The notes: generated from the sequence alone by a model not told the origin. A DNA stretch of 64,000 nucleotides from Streptomyces venezuelae (GCF_008642275.1 NZ_CP029189.1:7298001-7362000); one strand, 5' to 3'; positions 27,565 through 36,782 are shown, numbered from the stretch's first letter. Translations and numbers: made by a program.

Positions 27565-28385
27565 GCGCCGCCCCCGGTGGTCTCACTGCGGACGGAGCCG
27601 ACACCGGCCCGCCTCCGGCCGATGATCACCGCACCCGCCACCACCGCGAGAACGGTGATCGCCACACCGTCGCGCACCGTCACCGGCACCGCCGTGTGCT
27701 CCTCGGCCCCTCCGCCGGTCTCGATGCCGCCCACGGGGATCGACCCCACGGCCGCGCCCTTGACCTCTCCGCAGTTGGTCGGAGCCGTGGCCTCCTGGGG
27801 CAGCTTCGGGTCGAGTTCGCTCTTGCCGGCCCCCTCGAAGTCGTACTTCTTGTTCTTGTTGCGGTCGATGCCGTGCTGCACGACGTGCAGGTCCTTGATG
27901 TGGTCGACCACGTCCTGGCCGACGGTGATCGTCCGCTTGTAGCGGATCGTTCCCTGCGCGTCGGCGACGGGCATGCGCAGCACGTCGAGGCCGCTGGTGG
28001 GCTTGGTGTCCCCACCCGTGGTGAGCGAGATGTTGATGTCGCCGTAGTCGTGGGTGGCCTCGGTGTTGCTGAGGACCCCGTCGCCGTCCTTGTCGTCCGA
28101 CGCGTCCGGGCAGTGGAAGTCGTGCCCCTTCGTCGAGCCGTGCAGGTGCTGGGCCGACGGCTGTCCCGGCACCATGCCCTTGGACTCGATCTGCACGGTG
28201 AGCTCTTTGCCCTTCAGGGTGAGCATGACCGTACCGCTGGAGCCCGAATCGTTCAGCTGCGCCAGGTCGATCTGGTACGCCTTGCCGCCCTGTGCGAGCG
28301 CTGGTCCGGAAAGGCCGAGGGTCAGGGCTACGGCGGCGGGTATGGCGGCGAGAGCCACATGGCGACCGGCGCGCTTGACTATCAC
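27561..28385 (-). CDS. CHRD-like secreted protein with C-terminal anchor
   Basis: A 274-aa protein with an Ala-rich signal peptide (VALAAIPAAVALTLGLSGPALA), a CHRD-type beta domain (SGTVMLTLKGKELTVQIESKGMVPG ... AQHLHGSTKGHDFHC), and a C-terminal TM (GVAITVLAVVAGAVIIG) followed by RRR. The stretch IPVGGIETGGG before the TM sits where a sorting signal would be, but canonical LPxTG is absent. Coupled to the sortase gene; together they look like a surface-protein and transpeptidase pair. Confidence 0.75.
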   Translation of the reverse strand: MIVKRAGRHVALAAIPAAVALTLGLSGPALAQGGKAYQIDLAQLNDSGSSGTVMLTLKGKELTVQIESKGMVPGQPSAQHLHGSTKGHDFHCPDASDDKDGDGVLSNTEATHDYGDINISLTTGGDTKPTSGLDVLRMPVADAQGTIRYKRTITVGQDVVDHIKDLHVVQHGIDRNKNKKYDFEGAGKSELDPKLPQEATAPTNCGEVKGAAVGSIPVGGIETGGGAEEHTAVPVTVRDGVAITVLAVVAGAVIIGRRRAGVGSVRSETTGGGA

Positions 28386-29125
28386 ATTCGCTCCTGTTCC
28401 GTGGATCCCCGGGACGGGAATCGCAGATCGTACGGGATTTCAATGAGGCCCTGGGTGAGGCTCTCGTTCATCCTTCGGTGCCCCAACGCCTGTGGATGGG
28501 TGCCAATATGAAAAAGTTTCAGACAACTGTGCCCAGCTGGTTCCGGACGTGTTCGGCTACGGCGGCTGCGTGACATCACGTTGTCAGGTCGCGGAATCGA
28601 GACAGCCGCGCAGGGGACTTTCCGGAACCGGCGCCGATTTGGCGCGCGGTGCACGTCGGAACGCGGCCACGACGTGGCCGGATCATCGCCTCGGCCAGGA
28701 CACGGCCCACGGCGGGATCCCCGAACGCCGCACGTCGGCGGCGTGCACCGGGCCGCGGCGGCGCCTGCGCCGAACGGCCGGGAATTCGGCCGACGAATAT
28801 GCGGCCGCATACGCAGGGAGGAGGTCGGGGAATGCCTCCTCCCTGCGTTCAGGTCGGCCCTGCGTCCGCCCGTCGGCACGGGTAGCGGCGGGGCGGACCG
28901 CGTCAGGTGAAGGAGTCGGAACTCGGTCTCTCCGGAAGTAATCTGACCGCTGTGAATTCGATTCTGCCGTATCTACGCACGCGTATCCACCGCCTTAGAC
29001 GTCATTCCGGGCCGGTGACGGGTGTCGTCAACCTGTCGCCGGTCCGGACCGGTTCGGTCCCGACCTTTGTAGTCGTCCTGGCGGCGACCGGACGAATAGT
29101 TGACCTCTGATGCTAAGAAATGCCG
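28386..29125. other. 740-bp gene-free interval
   Basis: Separates the divergent CHRD operon and the HD-domain gene's 3' end. The right half (28930-29120) is less GC-rich than its surroundings. Short frames exist (for example 28907-29110 plus) but have no convincing Shine-Dalgarno or recognisable product. The left end must hold the CHRD/sortase promoter. Confidence 0.4.
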
Positions 29126-29728
29126 TCAGGGCCGGGAGGGCGCCGGGAAGGACGCCTGGAAGGCGAGCCGGCCGTCGGCCCCGTCGCCGATGCGCGTGAG
29201 CAGATCGTCGAACGCGAGGTACTCCTCCCAGTGCTGACCACCCGTCGCCTGGACCAGGTGCGCGATCACGAGGTCTTCAAGGTCCGGGAGGCGCTTGTTC
29301 TTCCAGACCTTGTCGGCCGTGCTCACCAGCAGGTCCTCCAGCGTCGTCCCGGGAGCCGTCCACGAGGCGTGGGTTCCGGCGAAGCGGGCCAGGTCCGGGC
29401 CGAACCCGAGGTCCGACAGCAGTGCGCTGCCCGCCTCCTCGTGCGCGGATCCGGGCCCGGACAGCTCGGCCGTGTGCACGGTCTTGCCGATGTCGTGGGT
29501 CGCCGCCCCGAAGAGCACGGCCGCGCGGTCGACGACGATCCGCGGATGGCGATGCTCCAGCCAGTCGACCAGTTGGACCGCCACGTCGTGGACGGCACGC
29601 AGATGCGCGGCCAGCCGCGGGGGTGCGTCGAGCGACCGGAGCAGGTCCACCACCGGGGACGGGAGCGCCCGCAGTGGCGGATCGGCGGGAGCGTGCAGGG
29701 CCCGGGACAACGCATCGGAAAGGGGCAT
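29126..29728 (-). CDS. HD-domain phosphohydrolase
   Basis: A 200-aa protein with HD-superfamily metal motifs: the first His in HLRAVHDVAVQLVDWL, HD in LFGAATHDIGKTVH, His in GSAHEEAGSALL and Asp in LVSTADKVWKNKR. HD proteins hydrolyse phosphomonoesters or diesters of nucleotides; the substrate here is unknown. It stands alone, divergent from the chaplin gene across about 220 bp. Confidence 0.82.
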   Translation of the reverse strand: MPLSDALSRALHAPADPPLRALPSPVVDLLRSLDAPPRLAAHLRAVHDVAVQLVDWLEHRHPRIVVDRAAVLFGAATHDIGKTVHTAELSGPGSAHEEAGSALLSDLGFGPDLARFAGTHASWTAPGTTLEDLLVSTADKVWKNKRLPDLEDLVIAHLVQATGGQHWEEYLAFDDLLTRIGDGADGRLAFQASFPAPSRP

Positions 29729-29947
29729 CGGTTCAGGCTACAGAAGGGCTTCGGGGCGTCCGGCGGTCGGTCGCGCCCGGCCACCGTGCTTCGGTACCCC
29801 CGAACGGAGGCGCAGGTCCACCTATTCGAGGGAACCGGGCCGCCGGAACCAGGCCGGGAGGCCGTCAGCTGCCGAAGGAAAGGGCGACGGCCCCGCTCGG
29901 GGCCGTGCGGTGCTCCGGCACCGCTGTGCGGTTACAAGGAGATTCAC

Positions 29948-30187
29948 GTGTCGCGTGTTCTGAAGAGTGCGGGTCTGGCCCTGGTGCTGGGCCTGGCGGT
30001 CATCGGCGGTGCCTCCTCGGCGTCGGCGGACTCCACCGCGAACGGTGCCGCGATCGGTTCGCCCGGTGTGCTTTCGGGCAACGTGATCCAGGTCCCGATC
30101 CACATTCCGATCAACCTGTGCGGCAACAGCATCAACGTGATCGGCGCGCTCAACCCGGCCGCCGGCAACGTCTGCGTCAACGCCTGA
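29948..30187 (+). CDS. Short chaplin
   Basis: A 79-aa secreted protein: an N-terminal signal peptide (LKSAGLALVLGLAVIGGASSASA) and one chaplin domain (GAAIGSPGVLSGNVIQVPIHIPINLCGNSINVIGALNPAAGNVCVN) with the two cysteines that form the intramolecular disulfide. Short chaplins (ChpD-H of S. coelicolor) assemble into amyloid-like fibrils on aerial hyphae and spores. The GTG start has an AAGGAG Shine-Dalgarno 6 nt upstream. A perfect 17-bp terminator follows. Confidence 0.95.
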   Translation: MSRVLKSAGLALVLGLAVIGGASSASADSTANGAAIGSPGVLSGNVIQVPIHIPINLCGNSINVIGALNPAAGNVCVNA

Positions 30188-30199
30188 GGGTCGTGAATC

Positions 30200-30239
30200 A
30201 CGGCCCGTCCCGGTCGGAGGCTCGACCGGGACGGGCCGT
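30200..30239 (+). terminator. Chaplin gene terminator (17-bp stem)
   Basis: ACGGCCCGTCCCGGTCG pairs perfectly with its complement at 30223-30239 over a 6-nt loop, 12 nt after the chaplin stop. Confidence 0.85.
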
Positions 30240-30370
30240 CCCTCCCGCGGCCCCGCGATGCGCGCGGGGGCGGGCCCGACGGGGCCGGGATCCTCTCGGG
30301 CCGTGGGCAGTGCGTGAGCGGTGGGGGCCCGCGTGCGAGGCTTGTCCGGCACCCGGGAGGAGACACCAAC

Positions 30371-31021
30371 ATGCACACGCCGAGCCGGCCCGAAGACCTC
30401 GAACACCCCGAACTGCTCTGGGCCAGGGCGGTGACCATGGCCGTGGTCGACACCGCGTGCTCGACGAGCACCGAGTTCGCACTCGACGACGACGGCCTGT
30501 GGTGCCATTCCACCGGCGGGGACGGCTGGTGGCGCCTGACCGTACTCGACGGGGGCCACGCCGTGTTCTGCGGCCAGGACCCCGACGGCAGCCACACCCA
30601 TGTCGACGGTGAACAGATCGACTTCCTCGCGGGCGGTCCCGACTGGCTGCCCTGGGACCTCCTGCGCGACGACGCCGCCGGAAACCTCTTCGGCTTCGTC
30701 TACTGGTGGGAGAACGGCGCCTGGCACCGTATCCCGTACCCGGACGAGGTGCGGGAGGACGGACTGGACGGGGCCGCCGCCTGGGTCGGCGCCGACGAGC
30801 AGGAGTTCCTCGAACTCGCCGTGTCCTCCTTCGCCGCCCCGCACGCGCTGAGGCGGAGTCTGACCGAGGCCGTCGCCCGGTTCGCGGCGCTGGCGCGCGA
30901 GCACAAGGCGGACGCGGACGCCGTGGCGGCGCTGCTGGCGGCGGCCGACACCGAAGGCCGCCCGGCCCCGCGCCTCGAAGCGGCACTCGGCCTCGCCGCC
31001 CGCGCGGGCATCCTCGCGTAA
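30371..31021 (+). CDS. Conserved Streptomyces protein of unknown function
   Basis: A 216-aa soluble acidic protein; the ATG at 30371 follows GGGAGGAG. Visible features are Trp-rich segments (LWCHSTGGDGWWRL, GGPDWLPWDLL, FVYWWENGAWHRIPYP) and a C-terminal helical half rich in Ala and Glu. No enzyme motif or membrane segment is seen. I recognise it only as an uncharacterised actinobacterial protein. A 23-bp terminator follows. Confidence 0.7.
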   Translation: MHTPSRPEDLEHPELLWARAVTMAVVDTACSTSTEFALDDDGLWCHSTGGDGWWRLTVLDGGHAVFCGQDPDGSHTHVDGEQIDFLAGGPDWLPWDLLRDDAAGNLFGFVYWWENGAWHRIPYPDEVREDGLDGAAAWVGADEQEFLELAVSSFAAPHALRRSLTEAVARFAALAREHKADADAVAALLAAADTEGRPAPRLEAALGLAARAGILA

Positions 31022-31025
31022 CACC

Positions 31026-31074
31026 ACGGACGGCGGGCCCGGCGCACCGCAGGTGCGCCGGGCCCGCCGTCCGT
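31026..31074. terminator. Very strong bidirectional hairpin (23-bp perfect stem)
   Basis: The stem around CGGACGGCGGGCCCGGCG pairs without mismatch over a GCA loop, between convergent genes. Confidence 0.9.
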
Positions 31075-31095
31075 CGCCCGTCCGGGCCCGCGCGG

Positions 31096-32598
31096 CTACT
31101 TCAGCGCGGAGAACGCCCGGGTGAAGGCCAGTGGCTGCTGGAGGATCGAACTGCACGTCGCGTCCGCATGGTTGACGGCACCGGCTGCGCACTGCTTGTC
31201 CCGCGCGGAGGACCACATGGCCAGCCGGCCGATCCCCTTCGACCCGGCGAACTCCACGAGCTGCGTCGCGTCCGCCACCGTGAAGACCTCGCTCGCGACG
31301 TCGTTCACGCCGATCATCGGGGTGACGGCCACGGCCTTCCACGCGGCCGCGTCGGACAGCCCGAGCACCCCCTTTATCTGCGCCTGCGTGGCCGTCGCGG
31401 CCTGGATCGCGTACTGCCCCATGTCCCCGCTGTACGCCGGCCCGTAGTCCATCGCCATGATGTTGACGGCGTCGACCCGCACGCCGTTCTTCCTGGCGTC
31501 GGCCAGCAGCGCCACACCCGGCTGGGTCAGACCCTCGGGCATCACGGGCAGGGTGAAGGCGACGTTTAGGCCCGGGTGGGACTTCTGCAGCCGGGCGATG
31601 GCCTGCGCACGGCGCGCGTTGGCCGCCGTGTCCGGCAGGGCCGCGCCCTCGACGTCGAAGTCGACCTTGGTGAGCCGGTACTGGTCGACGACCTTCCCGT
31701 ACGCCGCGGCCAGCTCGTCCACGGTGGCGCAGTTCAGCGCCAGTTCGTGACCGGCGGCCCCGCCGAACGACACCCGTACGTCGCCGCCCTTGGCACGCAG
31801 CGCCCCGATCTGGGCGGCGACCTTGTCGCTCGCGAGCTCCGTGACACCGCCCCACAGCGGTGCGCAGCCGCCGCCGGAGGTGATGAAGGCGAGGTGGAAC
31901 TCCTTCACCCCGGTCTTCGCCGCGGTGTCGAGCAGGTCGTAGGCGGGGTACAGGGAGGTGTCCACGTACGGGGCGAAGCGTGCGCCGCCGCCGGGGGCGG
32001 GAGGGGAGGTGGGGGCGGTCGCCGTGGGGGAGGGCGCCGTGGGGGAGGGCGAGCTGGTCCCGGTGGGCGCGGCGGAGGCGGTGGGCGCGGTCGGGGCCGG
32101 GCTAGCCGTGACGGTGGGCCGGGCGGTGGGGCGCCCGCTGGGCTGGGCCGTGGCGCCCTGGTCCACCGAGCACTTCACGCCGTTGATCAGACACCCCGTG
32201 GGGTCGCCGAGCGTGCCGGTGCCGCTCGCCACGAAGCCGACGGTGACGGAGGCCCCGGCCGCCAACTGCCCGTTCCAGCTCGCGGGCTTCACGGTCACGC
32301 GGCGACCGGAGACGCTGTGCGTGCCGTTCCAGAGCGAGTCGATCCTCGTGCCCGCCGGCAGGTCGAACTGGAGGGTCCAGTCCGACTGCGCCGCGCCGGT
32401 GCCGTTGGTGATCACGTACTGGCCGGTGTAACCGCCGCTCCAGGAGCTCGACTTCGTGTAGACGGCGCCGACGGAGGTCGCCTGCGCGGTACCGGTGAAG
32501 GCGAAGGCCGCACCACCGATCACCGCCGCCGCCGCGATCGCGCCCGTGACCTTCGCCCTGCGGCTCGTCCTGCGCCGGTGTCCGACTGTGCTGCCCAT
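31096..32598 (-). CDS. Secreted CBM2-GH18 chitinase-type protein
   Basis: A 500-aa exported protein: a twin-arginine-like start (HRRRTSRRAKVTG) and signal segment; a CBM2 domain at about 43-150 with paired cysteines and exposed Trp (SSSWSGGYTGQYVITN, SDWTLQFDLPAG); a Pro/Thr/Ser linker; then a GH18 domain. The GH18 active-site strand reads LTKVDFDVEG: the catalytic Glu and the two nearest Asp of DxxDxDxE are kept, the first Asp is Thr. It likely binds and degrades chitin. The 12-bp direct repeats known upstream of some Streptomyces chitinase genes were not seen. Confidence 0.88.
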   Translation of the reverse strand: MGSTVGHRRRTSRRAKVTGAIAAAAVIGGAAFAFTGTAQATSVGAVYTKSSSWSGGYTGQYVITNGTGAAQSDWTLQFDLPAGTRIDSLWNGTHSVSGRRVTVKPASWNGQLAAGASVTVGFVASGTGTLGDPTGCLINGVKCSVDQGATAQPSGRPTARPTVTASPAPTAPTASAAPTGTSSPSPTAPSPTATAPTSPPAPGGGARFAPYVDTSLYPAYDLLDTAAKTGVKEFHLAFITSGGGCAPLWGGVTELASDKVAAQIGALRAKGGDVRVSFGGAAGHELALNCATVDELAAAYGKVVDQYRLTKVDFDVEGAALPDTAANARRAQAIARLQKSHPGLNVAFTLPVMPEGLTQPGVALLADARKNGVRVDAVNIMAMDYGPAYSGDMGQYAIQAATATQAQIKGVLGLSDAAAWKAVAVTPMIGVNDVASEVFTVADATQLVEFAGSKGIGRLAMWSSARDKQCAAGAVNHADATCSSILQQPLAFTRAFSALK

Positions 32599-32650
32599 CG
32601 CGTGCCTGCCTCTGTGTTACTGGGGAGTTGGGGGATCCGGCAGCACGCTA

Positions 32651-32688
32651 GCCGCACCGAAACGGACATTCGTTCGTTTCGGTGCGGC
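32651..32688. repeat. Perfect 14-bp inverted repeat upstream of the chitinase gene
   Basis: GCCGCACCGAAACG and its complement around a 10-nt loop, 53-90 bp upstream of the GH18 start. It is either a terminator for a transcript arriving from the right or a regulatory element of the chitinase promoter. Confidence 0.6.
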
Positions 32689-33696
32689 CGCGATGAGTCT
32701 TAGGTTCCGCTTAAGGCGGGGACAAGCGTCACCTCAGGAAGCGGGCTTCCCGCTCCTGGCGCGGGCGGCGGCGTGGAGCGCGAGCGGAAGCCGGAGTGGC
32801 CGAGCGGAACCCTTCGGGTCGGCTGCGACGACGCCCGCCGGCGCGCACCGTCGCACCCGGCCGGTGCGCCGTGCGCTCCCCCCGGCCCCGTCCGGACCGG
32901 CGTCCCGGCCCTCGGTGAGCACCTCGGCAGTGACGTCCCCGCTGTTCCGGCTCGCGTGAATCGCCTGAATTCCGCCCCGGAGTCCCCGGGTGCACCGTCG
33001 GGCCGCCGGGGTCGCCGGCCGGTATGCGGGGCACCGTTCACCTCTGCCGCACCGGTGACCTCACGAGCCGTGAATTCCTTGATCGGCGCCCGCTCGGTCC
33101 AGGGCGGGTCCGGCCGTCGTTTTCGGTCAATGCCGGGCGCCCGCCCGAGATTTGTTGAGCGTTCAATTTCCTGGATGGCCGCAGCTCACGCGGGCGGCCG
33201 CGGACGTCCCGGAGGTCTGGATCACATTTACGCGCTGGTCGCCGCCGCGGCGCGATAAAGCTCTTTACGGCGGGCCGAACACGGGGAAAGCTGTTGGGCG
33301 GAAGCGGCGCGCCGATAACGTTCTCCATGACCGCAGGCCGTGCCACACGTAGAACTCGGAATGAATTACGAGCGCAGTTTCGAAGGCCATCCGGCGAGGT
33401 TTCCCTATTCCATTCGGATTCGACGACCACCGGATTGACGAGGCCCGAAACGGATCACCCCGGGTTCCTCGAACTCCCCGACCCGCTGCAGGCACGCACA
33501 CCGAGCAGGCGTACAAAGCCATTTACACCCCGCGCACTCCTGTGTGCCTCCTTTCTGCGCCGGTTGACACCATCCGACGGCGCAATGACACCGTGCGCTC
33601 GTCGCAGCCAGTGACGTGCGTCCGGAACGGCCGATACGTTCTTCGTTACCGAAGGCATATTCCAACCCGCGGTCCTCGCCGTTGAGAGGGACGGGC
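32689..33696. other. 1-kb gene-free interval upstream of the lanthipeptide cluster
   Basis: No frame here has a credible Shine-Dalgarno or product. The right two thirds (about 33050-33690) have a visibly lower GC content than the flanking genes. It should hold the lanL promoter; TTGACA at 33564-33569 is a -35-like hexamer without an obvious -10. A GGAGTGGCCGAGCGG string at 32793 resembles a tRNA-Ser D-arm but no tRNA folds from it. Confidence 0.4.
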
Positions 33697-36402
33697 ATGA
33701 CGAGCCACGCAACCGAAGTCGACCTCGAAGAGCTGCTCCGCCGGGCGCTGGACTCCACCGGTGCGGGCCCGCGTTGGACCACCGACGCGGACGAGATGTG
33801 GTGCCGCCTCACCCCCCTGACCGCGACACAGCGCGACCAGGGATGGAAACTGCACGTGTCGGCGACGTCCGCCTCCGCACCCGCGGTGCTCGCCCGAGCC
33901 CTGGACGTGCTGCTGCGGGAGGAGTCGGCGTTCAAGTTCGCCCGGTCCCTGGAGCAGGTCGGCGCGCTCAACTCCCGCGCCACGCCCCGGGGGAGCTCCG
34001 GCAAGTTCATCACCGTCTACCCGCGCTCCGACACCGACGCGGCCCGCGTCGCGCTCGCCCTGCACCAGGCCACGGCCGGGCTGGCCGGCCCCCGCATCCT
34101 CTCGGACCAGCCGTACGCCGCGAACAGCCTCGTGCACTACCGCTACGGAGCCTTCGTCGCCCGCCGGCGGCTCTCGGACGACGGCCTGCTGGTGTGGTAC
34201 ATCGAGGACCCCGACGGCAACCCCGTCGAGGACAAACGCACCGGCCAGTACTCCCCGCCCTCCTGGGCCGTGAGCCCCTTCCCCGCCTCCGTGCCCGTCC
34301 CGCCGCGCGACAAGCAGGCGGCCGGCGCCCCGGTGCTGCTCGGCGGCCGGTTCTCGGTCCGCGAGGCGATCCGCCACACCAACAAGGGCGGCGTCTACCG
34401 GGGTACGGACGTCACCACCGGCGCACCCGTGGTCATCAAGGAGGCCCGGCCGCACGTGGAGGCCGACGCGTCCGGCCACGACGTACGCGACTGGCTGCGC
34501 GCCGAGGCCCGGACGCTGCAGCGCCTCGACGGGACCGGCCTGGCACCGCGACCCCTCGCCCTGTTCGAGCACGCCGGACACCTCTTCCTGGCCCAGGAGG
34601 AGATACCGGGCATACCCCTGCGCAACTGGGTCGCCGAGCACTTCCGTGACGCCGGGAGCGAGCGCTACCGCACCGACGCCCTGGTCCAGGCCGCCCGCCT
34701 CGTCGACCTCGTCGCCGCCGCCCACGCCCACGGCTGCGTCCTGCGGGACTTCACCCCCGGCAACATCATGGTCCGGCCGGACGGCGAACTGCGCCTCATC
34801 GACCTCGAACTCGCCGTCCTGAAGGGCGACACGGCCCTCCCGACGACCGTAGGAACCCCCGGATTCAGCGCACCCGAGCGCCTGCGCGACGCCCCCGTCT
34901 CCCCGACGGCCGACTACTACAGCCTCGGCGCAACCGTCTGTTTCGTCCTCGCCGGGAAGGTCCCCAACCTGCTGCCCGAGGACCCCGCCACCCGGCCCGT
35001 GGAGCAGCGGCTCGCGCAATGGCTGGCCGCCTGCGACGCCACGCTCGGCCTGCCCGCAGGGCTGCGCGAGATGATCCTCGGACTCATGCGGGACGAGCCC
35101 GCCGAGCGCTGGGACCCCGGCCGGGCCGTCGCGGCGCTCCGCCGGACGGAACGCGGGCTCCCGCACGGCCACGCCACCGCCGCGAACCCCGCCTCCGCGA
35201 ACCCCACCGCCGCAAACCCCGCCTCCCTGAACCCCGCCGACGCCGCTCACGACCTGACGCAGACCGCCGTGGCGGGCATCGTGGAGCACCTCGTCGGTTC
35301 GATGACCCCGGACGACGACAAACGGCTGTGGCCCGTCTCCACCATGGCGGGGGAGACCGACCCGTGCACCGTGCAGCAGGGTGCGGCCGGCGTGCTGGCC
35401 GTCCTGACCCAGTACTTCGAGCTCACCGGTGACCCGCGCCTGCCGGAGGCGATATCCACCGCCGGGCACTGGATAGCGGCCCGCACCGACCTCGACTCCG
35501 TACGGCCCGGCCTGCACTTCGGCGGCCGCGGCACCGCCTGGGCCCTGTACGACGCCGGCCACGCCGTCGGCGACCGCACCCTCACGGACCACGCGCTGGC
35601 GCTCGCCCTCGCACCCCAGACACCCACCCCCAGCCACGACATCACCCACGGCGCCGCGGGCAGCGGACTCGCCGCGGCCCACCTGTGGCACCGCACCGGC
35701 GACCCCCGCCTGGCGGCCCTGGTCGTCGACGCCGCCGACCGGCTCGCCGCGGCCGCCCGGCGCGAGCGGCCCGGGGTGAGCTGGCCGGTACCCGCCGAAG
35801 CCGTCTCCGAGGAGGCCGGCAAACGGTACCTGGGCTTCGCCCACGGCACCGCGGGCATCGGCTGCTTCCTCCTCGCCGCCGCGACCGTCACGGACCGCCG
35901 GGACTACACCGAGCTGGCGGTGGAGGCGGGTGAACACCTGGCCGCCCACGCCGTGCTCGTCGGCGAGGCCGCCCAATGGCCCGCCCAGGCCGCGGACCCG
36001 CCCACAGCCCCGTACTGGTGCCACGGCTCGGCCGGCATCGGCACCTTCCTGGTCCGGCTCTGGCGCGCCACCGGCGACGACCGGTTCGGCGACCTGGCCC
36101 GCCGCGCGACGCACGCCGTCGTCGAACGCGCCTCCCGCGCGGCCCTCACCCAATGCCACGGCCTGGCCGGCAACGGCGACTTCCTCCTCGACATGGCCGA
36201 AGCCACCGGGGACCCGTCGTACCACACCATGGCCGAACACCTGGCCCGCCTCGTCACCGCCGAACGGGCCCACCGCGCCGGCCACGTCGTCTTCCCCAAC
36301 GAGTACGGGGACGTCTCGACGAGCTGGAGCGACGGATCCGCAGGAATCCTGGCCTTCCTCCTGCGGATCCGACACACAGGACCCCGGCGCTGGGTGATCT
36401 GA
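33697..36402 (+). CDS. venL: Class IV lanthipeptide synthetase LanL (VenL-like)
   Basis: A 901-aa three-domain enzyme: an N-terminal phospho-Ser/Thr lyase region (about 1-225), a Ser/Thr kinase domain (about 230-490; ATP lysine K248 in VVIKEARP, catalytic RDFTPGN with D351, metal LIDLE), an ANP-repeat linker, and a LanC cyclase (about 545-901). The zinc ligands C775 (WCHGSAG) and C820/H821 (QCHGLAG) are present, which separates class IV from class III LanKC. It phosphorylates, eliminates and cyclises the precursor encoded 60 bp downstream. The ATG at 33697 has GAGAGGGA upstream. Confidence 0.95.
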   Translation: MTSHATEVDLEELLRRALDSTGAGPRWTTDADEMWCRLTPLTATQRDQGWKLHVSATSASAPAVLARALDVLLREESAFKFARSLEQVGALNSRATPRGSSGKFITVYPRSDTDAARVALALHQATAGLAGPRILSDQPYAANSLVHYRYGAFVARRRLSDDGLLVWYIEDPDGNPVEDKRTGQYSPPSWAVSPFPASVPVPPRDKQAAGAPVLLGGRFSVREAIRHTNKGGVYRGTDVTTGAPVVIKEARPHVEADASGHDVRDWLRAEARTLQRLDGTGLAPRPLALFEHAGHLFLAQEEIPGIPLRNWVAEHFRDAGSERYRTDALVQAARLVDLVAAAHAHGCVLRDFTPGNIMVRPDGELRLIDLELAVLKGDTALPTTVGTPGFSAPERLRDAPVSPTADYYSLGATVCFVLAGKVPNLLPEDPATRPVEQRLAQWLAACDATLGLPAGLREMILGLMRDEPAERWDPGRAVAALRRTERGLPHGHATAANPASANPTAANPASLNPADAAHDLTQTAVAGIVEHLVGSMTPDDDKRLWPVSTMAGETDPCTVQQGAAGVLAVLTQYFELTGDPRLPEAISTAGHWIAARTDLDSVRPGLHFGGRGTAWALYDAGHAVGDRTLTDHALALALAPQTPTPSHDITHGAAGSGLAAAHLWHRTGDPRLAALVVDAADRLAAAARRERPGVSWPVPAEAVSEEAGKRYLGFAHGTAGIGCFLLAAATVTDRRDYTELAVEAGEHLAAHAVLVGEAAQWPAQAADPPTAPYWCHGSAGIGTFLVRLWRATGDDRFGDLARRATHAVVERASRAALTQCHGLAGNGDFLLDMAEATGDPSYHTMAEHLARLVTAERAHRAGHVVFPNEYGDVSTSWSDGSAGILAFLLRIRHTGPRRWVI

Positions 36403-36419
36403 CCCAGCAGCCGGTTTGA

Positions 36420-36438
36420 GCGGCAGGGACCCTGCCGC
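36420..36438 (+). promoter_or_regulatory. Inverted repeat between lanL and the precursor gene
   Basis: GCGGCAGGG-A-CCCTGCCGC, perfect 9-bp arms, 25 nt upstream of the precursor ATG. It could act as a processing or stabilising hairpin, or an operator giving the short precursor gene its own expression level. Confidence 0.45.
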
Positions 36439-36462
36439 CACATCACAGAGAAGGAGAAAGTC

Positions 36463-36618
36463 ATGGAGAACCGCGACCTCGAACTGCTGGCTCACCTGCA
36501 CGCCCTTCCGGAGACCGACCCGGTCGGCGTCGACGGAGCCCCGTTCGCCGCGACCTGTGAGTGCGTCGGCCTGCTGACGCTCCTCAACACCGTCTGCGTG
36601 GGCATCAGCTGCGCCTGA
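36463..36618 (+). CDS. venA: Class IV lanthipeptide precursor (venezuelin-like)
   Basis: A 51-aa peptide behind a strong AAGGAGAAAG Shine-Dalgarno. The leader begins MENRDLELLAHLHALPETDP (the ELLxxLxxLPETDP motif is typical of class III/IV leaders). The Cys-rich core has T31, T39, T43 and S49 as dehydration sites and C32, C34, C45 and C50 as thioether donors, ending VCVGISCA. From memory it differs from VenA of S. venezuelae at only about three positions (R4, L6, V46). It lies between lanL and the transporter genes. Confidence 0.95.
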   Translation: MENRDLELLAHLHALPETDPVGVDGAPFAATCECVGLLTLLNTVCVGISCA

Positions 36619-36782
36619 CCCCGTTCACGGGCCCGCCCGGCCGGAGACGGCACGCGTAGGGCTCGATGACCTCCGGCCGGTGGCTGCCCCCGCAGCAGCC
36701 GCCGGCCGGAGCACCACCCCGGCCCACCAGCCTCCGTACCGCCCGAGTCCGCAGACCCGCACCCGGCAGACGAGGACCGCCC

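Noticed and set aside
28907..29110. Plus-strand frame of 67 codons in a gene-free interval
   Set aside because: No Shine-Dalgarno, atypical codon use and no recognisable motif.
32793..32807. GGAGTGGCCGAGCGG resembling the D-arm of a tRNA-Ser
   Set aside because: No anticodon arm, T-arm or acceptor stem can be formed from the flanking bases.
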